A DNA stretch of 64,000 nt, taken from NCBI RefSeq assembly GCF_041897535.1, contig NZ_CP169217.1:2604001-2668000 (forward strand), read 5' to 3'. How positions within the stretch are numbered: position 1 is the stretch's first letter; the number at the start of each line of letters is the position of its first letter. Below are positions 45,828-54,602 of this stretch, in pieces. A model generated the notes under the pieces. That model saw nothing but the letters and a program-made list of their open reading frames with translations. It ran no database searches and had not been told where the DNA came from. The DNA is from Methylomicrobium lacus_A (GTDB lineage: Bacteria; Pseudomonadota; Gammaproteobacteria; Methylococcales; Methylomonadaceae). The translations under genes and the position numbers were made by a program.

Positions 45828-46469
45828 TCATTCCATCGGATAACCCACCGGCATCAGGTACAGTGGATTTTCGTTCTTTGCCAAATTGATTATCTTGGCA
45901 ACCTGCGTGTCTTCAAATGGGCCAACGGGCACGCTCGCCAGATTCTGTGCCGTCGCTTGCAATAGCACGTTCTGGCAGGCATGCCCGGCTTCGATGGAGA
46001 CGTAACGACTTGCGCGATCGCCGTATTTTGCGGCGGTGCGTTCGTATACCCCGGTGAAAACCAAAACAGCGGGGGCTGAGCCTATCGCCTCCTGGTCCCG
46101 CGCGGCTTTTTGCAACTCAAGCCGCCTATCGCCTGCTAAGACGCGTTTTAGCTCATGGCGCTGAGGGTTGTAGTGATAAACTCCCTCCGGCAAAACGACA
46201 TAGGTCTCAAGCGGGTACAATGCCCCGGCAGAAGGGGCGGCGCGCAATCCCTTGTCTTTTTCGGTGATGCCTTGTGCTGCCCACAACAGTTGGCCTATCT
46301 GTTCGATGCTCAAGGGTTTCGCGGCAAACTCCCTGATCGAGCGACGTTTGGCAATGCTTTCTTCCAATGACATTTCGCCTTTGACCTTTGCAGGCGGCAA
46401 GTGGATGATTTCGCCGACATGCATGGCTTGAGAGACAAGCACCATCGGGATCATGGCTGTGACGTTCAT
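45828..46469 (-). CDS. SagB/ThcOx-type nitroreductase-family protein
   Basis: A 213-residue FMN-binding nitroreductase-fold protein. SagB-like features are SIAKRRSIREFAAKPLSIEQ, QLLWAAQGIT, APSAGALYPLETYVV and a C-terminal PLYLMPVGYP. These proteins oxidise azolines in some peptide natural products, but most stand-alone members have unknown substrates. No cyclodehydratase or precursor is next to it. The N-terminal 20 residues (MIPMVLVSQAMHVGEIIHLP) are hydrophobic but do not form a clear signal peptide. Given the copper-peptide operon 8 kb away a link is tempting but unsupported. Confidence 0.8.
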   Translation of the reverse strand: MNVTAMIPMVLVSQAMHVGEIIHLPPAKVKGEMSLEESIAKRRSIREFAAKPLSIEQIGQLLWAAQGITEKDKGLRAAPSAGALYPLETYVVLPEGVYHYNPQRHELKRVLAGDRRLELQKAARDQEAIGSAPAVLVFTGVYERTAAKYGDRASRYVSIEAGHACQNVLLQATAQNLASVPVGPFEDTQVAKIINLAKNENPLYLMPVGYPME

Positions 46470-46552
46470 TGTGCGTACCTCCGCATGAGGAAACCAAAAT
46501 CATTGTGACAGTCCAATCCGTTTTCAGTGCAGATTTTAATGGGTAAAAATCG

Positions 46553-46807
46553 ATGAAACCTGTGCAGGAGATGCTCAACCGCATGCGTTGGGACAAGACT
46601 TGGGCGGATGACGAATTCAAGATAGGGTATTACGACCGGATCGAAAAACGGATCATTGTTGTCGCGTTCAAGGAAATCTTTTTCCCCAAAGACGATCATT
46701 TTTCATTCGAACTGATCGACCAGGAAGGCGAATTGCATTCCGTGCCCTATCATCGCGTCAAAGCCATTTACCGGAACGGCTGCTTAATCTGGCAGCGCGA
46801 GCACTGA
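46553..46807 (+). CDS. DUF504 (UPF0248) small protein
   Basis: An 84-residue protein with MLNRMRWDKTWADDEFKIGY, RIIVVAFKEIFFPK and a C-terminal VPYHRVKAIYRNGCLIWQR. This is DUF504, a small RNA-related domain found alone or fused to RNA-repair and nucleotidyl enzymes in archaea and bacteria. The sequence is complete for the domain and no other domain is present. The gene stands alone. Its function in bacteria is not known. It is divergent from the nitroreductase gene and upstream of minC by 122 bp. Confidence 0.8.
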   Translation: MKPVQEMLNRMRWDKTWADDEFKIGYYDRIEKRIIVVAFKEIFFPKDDHFSFELIDQEGELHSVPYHRVKAIYRNGCLIWQREH

Positions 46808-46929
46808 AACAACGGATAGGGTGTTTATATAACGCCCTCCATCTTGCAATGTTAATCCGCTGATAATGTATGATTTTTTAGATAGTAATGTTAAAATCAA
46901 GGCTACAATTGAATTTAGCAGATTGACGG

Positions 46930-47664
46930 ATGCCGACAGACTCCCAAAAATCGTCTCTTAGCCACCTCGCGCTGGAATTTAAAAGCAGTACTTTCTCGGT
47001 ACCCGTTTTAGTCCTATTCAGCAACAGCCTCCAGAACATCGAACAACAACTACAAGAAAAGGTTGCCCTGGCGCCGGAGTTTTTCAAAAATTCTCCGATC
47101 CTGCTGGATTTGCAGGAGTTGAACAAACGCGATTTGGACATCGCCGTGGCGGATCTGGTCAAAGCGATTAAGGCATTGAATTTACTGCCGATCGGCATTC
47201 GCGGCGGCAATGCAGAACAAAATCGGCAGGCATTGGCATTGGGCATCCCGGTGCACGCTTCCCATGGCGCACCGACTTCGGAAAGCACAAAAATTAAAAC
47301 GATCGCCGCCGCGCCCGAAGAGTCATTACAAAGCGAAGGCCCGTCCACGCTGTTGATTACCCAGCCGGTGCGGTCGGGGCAGCGTATTTATGCGCACGGC
47401 GACCTGATCGTGCTGGCGACGGTCAGTTCCGGCACCGAGATCATGGCCGAGGGCAACATTCATGTCTATGGTTCTTTGCGCGGACGGGCGCTGGCCGGCG
47501 TGCAGGGCAATGAAAAAGCGCGGATTTTTTGTTCCGACTTGCAGGCGGAACTGATCTCGATCGCCGGGGTTTATAAAGTCAGCGAAGATTTGTCCAAAGA
47601 ATTTCAGCAAAAACCGGTGCAGATTTATCTTCAGGATAATTCGCTCATCATCAAGGAAATTTAA
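46930..47664 (+). CDS. minC: Septum site-determining protein MinC
   Basis: Inhibits FtsZ polymerisation at the poles so that division occurs at mid-cell; 244 residues. The N-terminal domain (about 1-115) has LALEFKSSTFSVPVLVLFS, and a variable Pro/Ala linker follows. The C-terminal beta-helix reads TQPVRSGQRIYAHGDLIVLA, SGTEIMAEGNIHVYGSLRG and RALAGVQGNEKARIFC, the conserved dimerisation and MinD-binding domain. It is the first gene of the minCDE operon; minD follows after 30 bp. Confidence 0.96.
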   Translation: MPTDSQKSSLSHLALEFKSSTFSVPVLVLFSNSLQNIEQQLQEKVALAPEFFKNSPILLDLQELNKRDLDIAVADLVKAIKALNLLPIGIRGGNAEQNRQALALGIPVHASHGAPTSESTKIKTIAAAPEESLQSEGPSTLLITQPVRSGQRIYAHGDLIVLATVSSGTEIMAEGNIHVYGSLRGRALAGVQGNEKARIFCSDLQAELISIAGVYKVSEDLSKEFQQKPVQIYLQDNSLIIKEI

Positions 47665-47694
47665 TTTAATCCGCTCTATTTGGAGGAAAAACCA

Positions 47695-48501
47695 TTGGCC
47701 AGAATCATTGTCGTGACATCAGGTAAAGGCGGGGTCGGCAAAACCACCACCAGCGCCGCCATTTCGATGGGACTTGCGAAACGAGGCCATAAAACCGTCG
47801 TGATCGATTTTGATGTGGGCCTGCGCAACCTGGATTTGATCATGGGTTGCGAGCGTCGCGTCGTCTATGACCTGATCAACGTGATCAGCGGTGAAGCGGC
47901 GTTGAATCAGGCCTTGATCAAGGACAAGCACTGCAACAACCTGTATATTCTGCCGGCTTCGCAAACGCGCGACAAAGACTCGCTGACCCAGGAAGGCATC
48001 GGCAAGATTCTTGACGAATTGTCCAAGGATTTCAAATATATCGTCTGCGATTCGCCGGCCGGCATCGAAAAAGGCGCGCATCTGGCAATGTATTTTGCCG
48101 ACGATGCGTTTGTGGTGACCAATCCTGAAGTGTCTTCGGTGCGCGACTCCGATCGCATGTTAGGCATTTTGTCCAGCAAATCGCGCCGCGCCGAACAAAA
48201 TCAGGAGCCGATCAAGGAATACCTGCTGTTGACCCGCTATTCGCCGGAACGCGTGAAGCTTGGCGAAATGCTCAGCGTCGAGGACGTGCAGGAAATCCTG
48301 TCCCTGCACCTGCTCGGCGTGATTCCCGAATCGAAATCGGTGTTGAATGCCTCGAACGCCGGCGTGCCGGTGATTCTGGATGAAAAGAGCGATGCGGGCC
48401 AGGCTTATGCGGACATCGTTGCGCGTTATTTGGGCGAAGACAAACCCCACCGATTCATTGACGAGAAGAAAGGACTCTTCGGGAAACTCTTCGGGAGATG
48501 A
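47695..48501 (+). CDS. minD: Septum site-determining ATPase MinD
   Basis: Membrane-associated ATPase that carries MinC and oscillates with MinE; 268 residues. I choose the TTG at 47695 as start, giving ARIIVVTSGKGGVGKTTTSA at the N-terminus as in all MinD. GGAGG lies 8 bases upstream of it. Starting at the TTG at 47680 would put that ribosome site inside the gene. The deviant Walker A motif KGGVGKTT is intact, and the C-terminus ends in an amphipathic helix (EKKGLFGKLFGR) that binds membrane. minE follows with a 2-base gap. Confidence 0.95.
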   Translation: MARIIVVTSGKGGVGKTTTSAAISMGLAKRGHKTVVIDFDVGLRNLDLIMGCERRVVYDLINVISGEAALNQALIKDKHCNNLYILPASQTRDKDSLTQEGIGKILDELSKDFKYIVCDSPAGIEKGAHLAMYFADDAFVVTNPEVSSVRDSDRMLGILSSKSRRAEQNQEPIKEYLLLTRYSPERVKLGEMLSVEDVQEILSLHLLGVIPESKSVLNASNAGVPVILDEKSDAGQAYADIVARYLGEDKPHRFIDEKKGLFGKLFGR

Positions 48502-48503
48502 TC

Positions 48504-48770
48504 ATGAGTTTGCTGGATTATTTTAGAACTTCGCGGCCAAGTTCAGCATCCGTCGCCAAGGAAAGGCTGCAAATTCTGGTTGCGCACGAAAGGGTGTCGC
48601 GCAACCAGCCATCCTATCTTCCGCAATTGCAAAAAGAATTGCTGGAGGTGATTCGCAAGCACGTCAACGTCAACCAGGATGCCATCTCGTTCAGTTTCGA
48701 ACAGGACGGCAATCAGGAAACGCTCGAATTGAATATCGTATTGCCCGATCAACCTCCCAAAAAGTCTTAA
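48504..48770 (+). CDS. minE: Cell division topological specificity factor MinE
   Basis: Stimulates the MinD ATPase and drives the pole-to-pole oscillation; 88 residues. The start MSLLDYF matches the membrane-targeting N-terminus. The MinD-binding segment SVAKERLQILVAHERV and the C-terminal topological domain (YLPQLQKELLEVIRKHV) are intact. The ATG at 48504 is used; an ATG at 48498 overlaps the minD stop and is less likely. Third gene of minCDE. Confidence 0.95.
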   Translation: MSLLDYFRTSRPSSASVAKERLQILVAHERVSRNQPSYLPQLQKELLEVIRKHVNVNQDAISFSFEQDGNQETLELNIVLPDQPPKKS

Positions 48771-48801
48771 CGTTTCTCAATCAACACAATAGGTGACTCT
48801 T

Positions 48802-48999
48802 ATGGCTGATAGTATCGGTGAAGTAGCTGGCAAGATCTGGACTTTTCTGGATCAAAACGGACCGTCCAGCGTGAATAAAATTACCGTCGAAACCGGTGAA
48901 AACAAAAATGACATCCAGCGCGCGATCGGCTGGCTTCTGAAAGAAGACAAGCTGAATATCGAAATGGTGGGCCGCGCGGAGACCTTGTCATTGAAATAA
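48802..48999 (+). CDS. Winged-helix small protein (DUF2582-like)
   Basis: A 65-residue winged helix-turn-helix protein. The sequence GEVAGKIWTFLDQNGPSSVN followed by ENKNDIQRAIGWLLKEDKLN is typical of the DUF2582 family. These stand-alone DNA-binding-type domains have unknown targets. It follows minE by 31 bp on the same strand and precedes a strong terminator, so it is likely the last gene of the min operon. The ATG at 48802 is preferred over the GTG at 48793. Confidence 0.8.
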   Translation: MADSIGEVAGKIWTFLDQNGPSSVNKITVETGENKNDIQRAIGWLLKEDKLNIEMVGRAETLSLK

Positions 49000-49062
49000 G
49001 CCCAAGCCGCTAATTTCTCGCGTCAGGTTCCGAGCGATTTCGAGCCTGCCGGGCAAACTGAC

Positions 49063-49099
49063 AACGCCGGAGGATCATCGTACCCTTCGGCGTTTTTTT
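49063..49099 (+). terminator. Intrinsic terminator of the min operon
   Basis: An 11-bp stem with one G-T pair (aacgccggagg / ccttcggcgtt) and a roughly 10-base loop, ending in a T-run (49093-49099). It lies 64 bases after the winged-helix gene. Confidence 0.88.
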
Positions 49100-49235
49100 A
49101 TGCCTATCGAATCATTGCGTCGGATAGGGTGGCCGCGTTTTTCTGCCCGCCACCTATCTGGAATGTTACTCTCAATCAAAATCTTTAAGCGGGTTCCGCA
49201 TTATGCCGGTTATTTTGTAAAATGGCAGGTTTTGC

Positions 49236-49844
49236 ATGAAGGAACCCATGGCGTCGAAAAAAGCTCATCAAGCCTCCGGCCTTGCGGCCGGCATACTGGC
49301 GGCGGTGATTGTGGTACATGAAAAGGCGGGAGGCCCCTACCAATTGCTCGCCATGCTGGCGCTCTTGGCCGGGGCGTGGGGAGGAACGGCTCCGGACTGG
49401 CTGGAAGTTGCATGGTGGCGGAAAAAATATCGCGGCAAACGCCGTTTATGGATTGCGCATCGCTCGTTAACCCATTGGGGCATTCCCTGGGTAATGCTGC
49501 TGTGGTATGCGTATACCAGCTTCAATTCGGTATGGTGGGCTCCCGTTGCCTTCGGATTCGCGGCAGGCGGCCTGATGCATCTGCTGACCGATTGGCCCAA
49601 CCCGATGGGCGTGCCGTGGATTTATCGGCGCCATTCGCTGTCCATGTGGCGCAGCGGCAACCTGGAATTCGTGGTGATCCTATTATCCTGGGGGCTGTGC
49701 GCCGGGGTGGCCGACGGTCTGCTGTTCAAAGGCGCCAACACGACGAAACTTATCGCCTTGTGTCAGAGCCAATTGAAGAGTTTCTCGGAAGACGCGGCGA
49801 CGAAAGCGGCACCGAGGCAATTGATTCGGCAGTCTAAAACCTGA
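49236..49844 (+). CDS. YdjM-like metal-dependent hydrolase membrane protein (DUF457)
   Basis: A 202-residue inner-membrane protein. Hydrophobic segments include ASGLAAGILAAVIVV and PYQLLAMLALLAGAWGG. The conserved polar motifs TAPDWLE, WIAHRSLTHW and AAGGLMHLLTDWPNPMGVPW lie at membrane edges. The latter two are the His/Asp signature of the YdjM/DUF457 family, described as LexA-regulated or metal-dependent hydrolases. Catalytic activity is unproven. A second in-frame ATG at 49248 has a better-placed purine run and may be the true start. A terminator lies about 140 bp downstream. Confidence 0.8.
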   Translation: MKEPMASKKAHQASGLAAGILAAVIVVHEKAGGPYQLLAMLALLAGAWGGTAPDWLEVAWWRKKYRGKRRLWIAHRSLTHWGIPWVMLLWYAYTSFNSVWWAPVAFGFAAGGLMHLLTDWPNPMGVPWIYRRHSLSMWRSGNLEFVVILLSWGLCAGVADGLLFKGANTTKLIALCQSQLKSFSEDAATKAAPRQLIRQSKT

Positions 49845-49983
49845 TGAGCAGTCCAGATAAGCCGGTTCCAAGGATGAGAAGCAATGTTGGGACGGGTTTT
49901 GAAAACCCGGACGTAACGTTTCAATCCGCTTCGAAGTCCTGATAATTTTTGGGGCGGTATACATATCCCATCCCACTCAATAG

Positions 49984-50015
49984 CGCCGACGGACACGGTG
50001 TCCTTCGGCGTTTTT
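49984..50015 (+). terminator. Intrinsic terminator between DUF457 gene and recQ
   Basis: A stem of cgccga / tcggcg and ggacac / gtgtcc with one bulged base, followed by a T-run at 50011-50015. It lies between the convergent ends of the DUF457 and recQ genes. Confidence 0.8.
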
Positions 50016-50040
50016 CTGTTTGTTGCATTGCCGGTTTGAA

Positions 50041-52182
50041 TCAACCGGTCATCCTGTTCAACGCCGCTCGCACGCAGCGCAATATGCCATAATTGTAAAT
50101 GCCGCTAAACTGATCGAAGGCCGGCTTCAGGGTCTGACCGCGCTCGTCGGGAAGCTTCAATAACGCCTCCTGAATCGATTTGATTTCCTGCTCCGGTAGA
50201 TCGACGACTTCCTGCAACATCACCTGCCCTTGCTCGATGCCTTCGGCCAGATGTCCGTATATCGTGGTCGTCTTCAATTCACGCTGCGCAGCAATCTGTT
50301 CGACACTGTAGCCTAGCCGGAACAGCTCGATCGATGCACCGACCGTATCGGAGGACATCGACTGGCTTTGCTGGCTATGCTCGGCGATCACCTCCAAAAA
50401 CTGCTCGCCGTACAATTCCAGCTTGCGCGCGCCGATGCCCGAGATCGCGGCCATTTGTTTCAGATTCTGCGGCCGCGCGGCCATCATCTCCATCAACGTC
50501 GCATCGTGGAAGATCACATAAGGCGGCACGTCCTGGGCCTCGGCGATGGCCTTGCGTTTGGCGCGCAAGGCTTCCCACAACGGCGTGCCGGCCGCGCCGC
50601 CGGCTTTCGCGGCCGCGCGTTTGGTTTTTTCGGGTTTGATGTCCTCGCGCAGCATCAAGGTTTCCTCGCCGCGCAGCACCGGCCGGCTCGCCTCGGTCAG
50701 CTTCAGGGTGCCCATGCTTTCGAAATCGACCGCAATCAGGCCGCGCGCGATCAATTGCCGGTACAAGGAATGCCACTGTTGCTCCTGAAGATGCTTGCCG
50801 ATGCCGAAGGTCGAAACTTTGTCGTGCCCGTTTTTCTGCACCTTGTCGGTCGTTTTGCCGAGCAGCACGTCGATCAGGTGGCCGACGCCGAAACGCTGGC
50901 CGGTCCGGAAGATGCAGGACAGCGCCTGCTGCGCGGCGAGCGTGCCGTCCCAGGTCTTGACCGGTTCCAGGCAGGTGTCGCAATTGCCGCAGGGCTGCTC
51001 CAGGCGATCGCCGAAATACGCGAGCAGCGCCTGCCTTCGGCAATGCACCTGCTCGCACAGCGCCAGCATCGCGTCCAGTTTGTGCAGCTCCAGCCGTTTG
51101 TGCGCGTCGTCGGCATTCGACTCGGCCAGCATGCGCCGGAGCATGATGACGTCCTGCAAGCCATACGCCATCCAGGCATCGGCGGGCTGGCCGTCGCGCC
51201 CGGCGCGGCCGGTTTCCTGGTAATAGGCCTCGACGCTTTTCGGCAGATCCAGATGCGCGACGAAGCGCACGTTCGGTTTGTCGATGCCCATCCCGAATGC
51301 GATCGTCGCGACGATGATCAGGCCTTCTTCCATCAGGAAGCGGTGCTGATGGCGCTGGCGTTCCGCAGCGTTCATCCCGGCATGATAAGGCAGCGCGTTC
51401 AGCCCCTGCGCTTGCAGCCAGTCGGCGGTTTCCTCGACCTTTTTGCGCGACAGGCAATAGACGATGCCCGCATCGCCGTCATGCTCGCCGCGGATGAAGT
51501 CGAGCAGCTGTTTGCGCGCGTTCTGTTTCTGCACGATCCGGTAGCGGATGTTCGGCCGGTCGAAGCCGCGCTGGAACATCCGGGCTTCGCCGAGGCCGAG
51601 ACGCCGGATGATTTCCTCGCGCGTCTTCGCATCGGCGGTCGCGGTCAGCGCGATGCGCGGGATGGCCGGAAAACGTTCGTGCAGCAGCGACAACTGCAAA
51701 TAATCGGCGCGAAAATCATGGCCCCATTGCGAAACGCAATGGGCTTCGTCGATCGCGAACAGGGCGATCTCGATTCGGGCGAGCAAGGCCAGGGTGCGTT
51801 CTGTAGTCAGCCGTTCCGGCGCGATATAGAGCAGATCGAGTTCGCCGTTCAGCAAGTGCTGTTCGATCCGCCGGACATCGTCCAGGCTCAGCGTCGAATT
51901 CAGGAACGCCGCGCGGATGCCGAGCTGCGTCAGCGCGCTCACCTGGTCCTGCATCAGCGCGATCAGCGGCGAGATCACGATGCCGACGCCGGCGCGCAGC
52001 AAGGCGGGGATTTGATAACACAGCGATTTGCCGCCGCCGGTCGGCATCAGCACCAAGGCATCGCCGCCGGCCAACAGATGGCCGATCACCTCGGACTGCG
52101 GCTCCCGGAAACGGTCGTAACCGAATACCGATTTCAAAATATCGAGCGGCTGAGTTTCCACTATCGTCCTCCGCGTCTTCAT
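50041..52182 (-). CDS. recQ: ATP-dependent DNA helicase RecQ with C-terminal HTH extension
   Basis: A 3'-5' DNA helicase in recombination and repair, 713 residues, about 100 longer than E. coli RecQ. Visible parts include the helicase core with Walker A MPTGGGKSLCYQIPALL, motif II DEAHCVSQWGHDFR and motif VI YQETGRAGRDGQP. A zinc-binding region follows (CEQVHCRRQALLAYF then CGNCDTC), then RQC and HRDC (EALRAKRKAIAEAQDVPPYV). The extra C-terminus (GASIELFRLGYSVEQIAAQR) is a helix-turn-helix of the HTH_40 type found in some RecQ. It is divergent from gshA. Confidence 0.96.
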   Translation of the reverse strand: MKTRRTIVETQPLDILKSVFGYDRFREPQSEVIGHLLAGGDALVLMPTGGGKSLCYQIPALLRAGVGIVISPLIALMQDQVSALTQLGIRAAFLNSTLSLDDVRRIEQHLLNGELDLLYIAPERLTTERTLALLARIEIALFAIDEAHCVSQWGHDFRADYLQLSLLHERFPAIPRIALTATADAKTREEIIRRLGLGEARMFQRGFDRPNIRYRIVQKQNARKQLLDFIRGEHDGDAGIVYCLSRKKVEETADWLQAQGLNALPYHAGMNAAERQRHQHRFLMEEGLIIVATIAFGMGIDKPNVRFVAHLDLPKSVEAYYQETGRAGRDGQPADAWMAYGLQDVIMLRRMLAESNADDAHKRLELHKLDAMLALCEQVHCRRQALLAYFGDRLEQPCGNCDTCLEPVKTWDGTLAAQQALSCIFRTGQRFGVGHLIDVLLGKTTDKVQKNGHDKVSTFGIGKHLQEQQWHSLYRQLIARGLIAVDFESMGTLKLTEASRPVLRGEETLMLREDIKPEKTKRAAAKAGGAAGTPLWEALRAKRKAIAEAQDVPPYVIFHDATLMEMMAARPQNLKQMAAISGIGARKLELYGEQFLEVIAEHSQQSQSMSSDTVGASIELFRLGYSVEQIAAQRELKTTTIYGHLAEGIEQGQVMLQEVVDLPEQEIKSIQEALLKLPDERGQTLKPAFDQFSGIYNYGILRCVRAALNRMTG

Positions 52183-52257
52183 TTAAGTTTCTTGAATGCC
52201 CGCAACCTATTTATAATAGTCCGATTATACAGGACAGAAGAGCCCGACAACCTTTCC

Positions 52258-53865
52258 ATGACTCATTCCGATACGATGCTTTCGCCGCGACTGGAGCGGC
52301 TTTTGAACAACGGCCGACAACATCTGCTCCGCGGCGGACTGAAAGGCATCGAGAAAGAAAGTCTGCGCATCGGCAAGGACGGCATGATCGCGCAGACCGC
52401 GCATCCTAGAGTCCTGGGTTCCGCGCTGACGCATCCCTACATCACGACCGACTATTCGGAAGCCTTGATCGAACTGATCACGCCGCCGTTTGCGGAGATC
52501 GAGGATACGATCGCTTATCTTTCCGACCTGCATCGGTTCGTTTACGCTCATCTCGGCGATGAAATGCTGCTCGGCGCGAGCATGCCCTGCGGCATCGACG
52601 GCGACGAAAGCATCCCGATCGCGACCTACGGCATCTCGAACATCGGCCGGATGAAACACATCTACCGGCGCGGCCTGTGGCATCGCTACGGGCGCACGAT
52701 GCAGTCGATCGCCGGCATCCATTTCAACTATTCGGTGCCGACCGCGTTATGGCCGGTGCTGTGCGAACTCGAAAACGGCGAGGCGGGCGTCGAAGCCTTC
52801 ACCGCCGATGGCTATTTCGGCTTGATCCGCAACTTCCAGCGCATCGGCTGGATCATTCTGTACCTGTTCGGCGCCTCGCCGGCCATCTGCAAGAGCTTTT
52901 TCAAGAGCCGGCCTGCCCTGATGGACCAGTTCGAAAGCTTCGATCAGGGCACGCTTTATCATCCTTATGCGACCTCGCTCAGAATGAGCGACATCGGCTA
53001 TAAAAGCAAAAACCAGGCGGCTCTGAACATCGATTACAATTCGCTGCCCGCCTATATCGCGAGCCTGCACCATGCGATCACGACGCCTTATCCCGAATAT
53101 GAAAAGATCGGCGTGAAGGTGGACGGCGAATACCGGCAGCTGAACAGCAACATCCTGCAGATCGAGAACGAGTTTTACAGTACGATGCGCCCGAAGCAAA
53201 TCGCGAAGTCCGGCGAAAAACCGACGCTGGCGCTGAAGCGGCGGGGCCTGCGCTACATCGAAATGCGCTCGCTCGACCTCGACGTGTTCAAACCGGCCGG
53301 CATCGACGTGAGCCGGGGCCGCTTCATCGAAGCCTTGCTGCTGAACTGTTTGTTGCACGACAGTCCGCCGAACACGCCCGAGGATTATGCGATCTATAAC
53401 GCGAATCAACTGGCGGTGGCGAATAACGGCAGAAAGCCAGGCCTCGAACTGAACAAAGACGGCAAGACGATCGCGTTGCAGGATTGGGCGAACGAAATCC
53501 TCGACACGATGCAGCCGGTCTGCGCGGTTCTCGACGAAGGCCTGGCCGACAAACCGTACAGCGCGGCCCTGGCGGAACAGCGCCAAGTCGTGCAAAATCC
53601 GGACTTGACCCCGTCGGCCAGGATGCTCGCGGCGATGTCCGGCAGCGCGCAGCCGTTCGCCTGTTTTGCGTTACAGGCGTCGCAAGACCATGCGCAGTAT
53701 TTTAAAAACCACCGGCTCGCCGATGTCCGCAACCTTGAGTTTACAGAACTTGCCGAACAATCGCTGATCAAACAAACCGAGATCGAAAACCAGGACCAAC
53801 TGTCTTTCGATGATTTTTTGGCAAGCTATTTTGCCCAATGTGATGATATCAACCCGCCAACATGA
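52258..53865 (+). CDS. gshA: Glutamate-cysteine ligase
   Basis: First enzyme of glutathione synthesis, joining glutamate and cysteine; 535 residues, of the proteobacterial GshA type. Typical parts are GGLKGIEKESLRIGKDGMIA, TTDYSEALIELITPP, AGIHFNYSVP and LRYIEMRSLDLDVFKPAG. The ATG at 52258 is the start; the frame is open much further upstream, but only as a shadow of recQ. Its stop overlaps the cysH start (ATGA), so glutathione synthesis is translationally coupled to APS reduction. A TATAAT box lies at 52212-52217 in the gap to recQ. Confidence 0.96.
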   Translation: MTHSDTMLSPRLERLLNNGRQHLLRGGLKGIEKESLRIGKDGMIAQTAHPRVLGSALTHPYITTDYSEALIELITPPFAEIEDTIAYLSDLHRFVYAHLGDEMLLGASMPCGIDGDESIPIATYGISNIGRMKHIYRRGLWHRYGRTMQSIAGIHFNYSVPTALWPVLCELENGEAGVEAFTADGYFGLIRNFQRIGWIILYLFGASPAICKSFFKSRPALMDQFESFDQGTLYHPYATSLRMSDIGYKSKNQAALNIDYNSLPAYIASLHHAITTPYPEYEKIGVKVDGEYRQLNSNILQIENEFYSTMRPKQIAKSGEKPTLALKRRGLRYIEMRSLDLDVFKPAGIDVSRGRFIEALLLNCLLHDSPPNTPEDYAIYNANQLAVANNGRKPGLELNKDGKTIALQDWANEILDTMQPVCAVLDEGLADKPYSAALAEQRQVVQNPDLTPSARMLAAMSGSAQPFACFALQASQDHAQYFKNHRLADVRNLEFTELAEQSLIKQTEIENQDQLSFDDFLASYFAQCDDINPPT

Positions 53866-54587
53866 CCGCTTTCGCTATTGAGACTCTGCAAACCGAATTA
53901 CAGAACAAGAACCCGCGCGTGATCCTGAAAAAAGCGCTGGAGTCGTTCGACAACATTGCGATCTCGTTCAGCGGCGCGGAAGACGTGGTGCTGATCGACA
54001 TGGCGGTCAAGATCCGCAAGGACATTCAGGTATTTTCGCTCGATACCGGCCGCCTGCACCCCGAGACCTACCGCTTCATCGAAAAAGTCAGAAAACATTA
54101 CGGCATCGCGATCGACGTGCTGACGCCGGACCGGGAACAACTGGACAAGCTGGTCAAGGCCAAGGGCCTGTTCAGTTTCTACGAAGACGGCCATCACGAA
54201 TGCTGCGGCATCCGTAAGGTCGAGCCGCTCAAGCGCAAACTCGCGCACCTCGACGCCTGGATCACCGGCCAGCGCAAGGACCAGAGCCTCGACACCCGGC
54301 AGGACATTCCGGAAGTGCAGCTCGATACCGCCTTTTCGACGCCGGATCATCCCTTGATCAAGTTCAATCCGTTGTTAAACTGGACTTCCGCCCAGGTCTG
54401 GGATTATATCGAGGCCTACGGTGTGCCTTATAACGAACTGCACCAGCGCGGCTACATCAGCATCGGCTGCGAGCCGTGCACCCGGCCGGTGCTGCCCAAC
54501 CAGCACGAACGCGCCGGACGTTGGTGGTGGGAAGATGCGGCGAAGAAGGAATGCGGGCTGCATGCGGGGAATGTGAAAGCGGAATGA
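53862..54587 (+). CDS. cysH: 4Fe-4S adenylyl-sulfate (APS) reductase CysH
   Basis: Reduces activated sulfate to sulfite in cysteine biosynthesis; 241 residues. The P-loop-like SFSGAEDVVLIDM is present. The cluster ligands Cys114-Cys115 (HHECCGIRKVEPLKR) and Cys203 and Cys206 (IGCEPCTRPV) mark the 4Fe-4S type. It should therefore use APS rather than PAPS, unlike E. coli CysH. The catalytic C-terminal cysteine is Cys231 (KKECGLHAG). The gene overlaps gshA by 4 bases. No other cys genes follow; mfd lies convergent, with 15 bp between the stops. Confidence 0.93.
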   Translation: MTAFAIETLQTELQNKNPRVILKKALESFDNIAISFSGAEDVVLIDMAVKIRKDIQVFSLDTGRLHPETYRFIEKVRKHYGIAIDVLTPDREQLDKLVKAKGLFSFYEDGHHECCGIRKVEPLKRKLAHLDAWITGQRKDQSLDTRQDIPEVQLDTAFSTPDHPLIKFNPLLNWTSAQVWDYIEAYGVPYNELHQRGYISIGCEPCTRPVLPNQHERAGRWWWEDAAKKECGLHAGNVKAE

Positions 54588-54602
54588 AGCCGGTCAAGGC
54601 TG

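Noticed and set aside
45828..46469. A thiazole/oxazole-modified peptide cluster around the SagB-like protein
   Set aside because: No cyclodehydratase, precursor or transporter gene lies nearby.
50368..52257. A 1165-codon open frame running from recQ through gshA on the plus strand
   Set aside because: Only its last 535 codons match a known protein (GshA). The rest is the antisense of recQ, and a proper start for GshA lies at 52258.
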